The notes beneath the pieces were generated by a model. It had not been told where the DNA came from. It worked only from the letters and a program-made list of their open reading frames with translations, and ran no database searches. Positions 7,793-10,990 of a stretch of 10,990 nt of DNA are shown piece after piece. Origin of the DNA: Bacteroidota bacterium (GTDB taxonomy: Bacteria > Bacteroidota > Ignavibacteria > Ignavibacteriales > Melioribacteraceae); the NCBI GenBank assembly GCA_021814855.1, contig JAKAHQ010000021.1:1-10990 (forward strand), given 5' to 3'. The translations under genes were made by a program, and so were the position numbers. Each line of letters opens with the position of its first letter. Position 1 is the stretch's first letter.

Positions 7793-7819
7793 ATTATCTA
7801 AATGAGGATAAATAATCAA
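7793..7819 (-). promoter_or_regulatory. Candidate promoter for the purN-purH-mre operon
   Basis: On the minus strand TTGATT (7819-7814) is followed after 15 bases by GATAAT (7798-7793), 24 bases before the purN ATG. The boxes resemble a general -35/-10 pair, but the spacer is short and FCB-group promoters often follow another consensus; TAATTTTT, overlapping the -10, also resembles the Bacteroidota TAnnTTTG box. The location is right because this gap of 94 bp is the only one above 17 bp in the window. The sequence match alone is weak. Confidence 0.25.
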
Positions 7820-7862
7820 TTAAAACGAGGCGAAAACGTAAGGTTTTTTGCCAAGCAAGCAA

Positions 7863-10984
<3,122 letters not shown>

Positions 10985-10990
10985 TTATGA

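Noticed and set aside
7841..7862. Possible terminator after the TPR gene (TTGC...GCAA on the minus strand)
   Set aside because: The stem is only four base pairs and is followed by A residues instead of a T-run, so it does not support intrinsic termination.

Overview
The window is a compact stretch of housekeeping genes, all on the minus strand, so transcription runs from position 10990 towards position 1. In that order the genes are pyrG, an exported TPR protein, a 94-bp gap, purN, purH, mreB, mreC, mreD, mrdA (PBP2), rodA, and the first 72 codons of pyrF, which runs off the left edge. I see no plus-strand gene, RNA gene, mobile element, CRISPR array or long repeat.

The organism is probably a member of the Bacteroidota/Chlorobiota/Ignavibacteriota (FCB) group. 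The reasons are the order purH-mreBCD-mrdA-rodA, which is familiar from that group; a PurH of about 505 residues with the KTLHPKIFGGIL variant common there; a PurN with a GMYGxxVHxAV loop; a type-2 PyrF; and AT-rich DNA coding for Lys/Ile/Asn-rich proteins. Ignavibacteria is my best guess within the group, but this rests on memory of families and gene order, not on a search.

Region by region: 9356-10984 encodes CTP synthase, and its stop codon overlaps a TTG start for a 498-residue secreted helical-repeat protein (7863-9359). The only real intergenic gap follows (7769-7862) and may carry the promoter for everything downstream. The block 1-7768 then looks like one transcription unit, with junctions of -20 to +17 bp. 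It begins with two purine enzymes (PurN; PurH, which completes IMP), continues with the whole core of the rod-elongation machine (MreB filament, MreC/MreD, PBP2 transpeptidase, RodA glycosyltransferase), and ends with the pyrimidine enzyme PyrF.

The theme is growth: nucleotide supply (CTP, IMP, UMP) together with lateral cell-wall synthesis. MreB, MreC, MreD, PBP2 and RodA act as one complex at the inner membrane. The TPR protein is the only gene without an assigned role. I do not see a clearly new system here. The points worth a second look are the TPR gene coupled to pyrG, an enlarged RodA with an ambiguous start, and the nucleotide/cell-wall co-operon.
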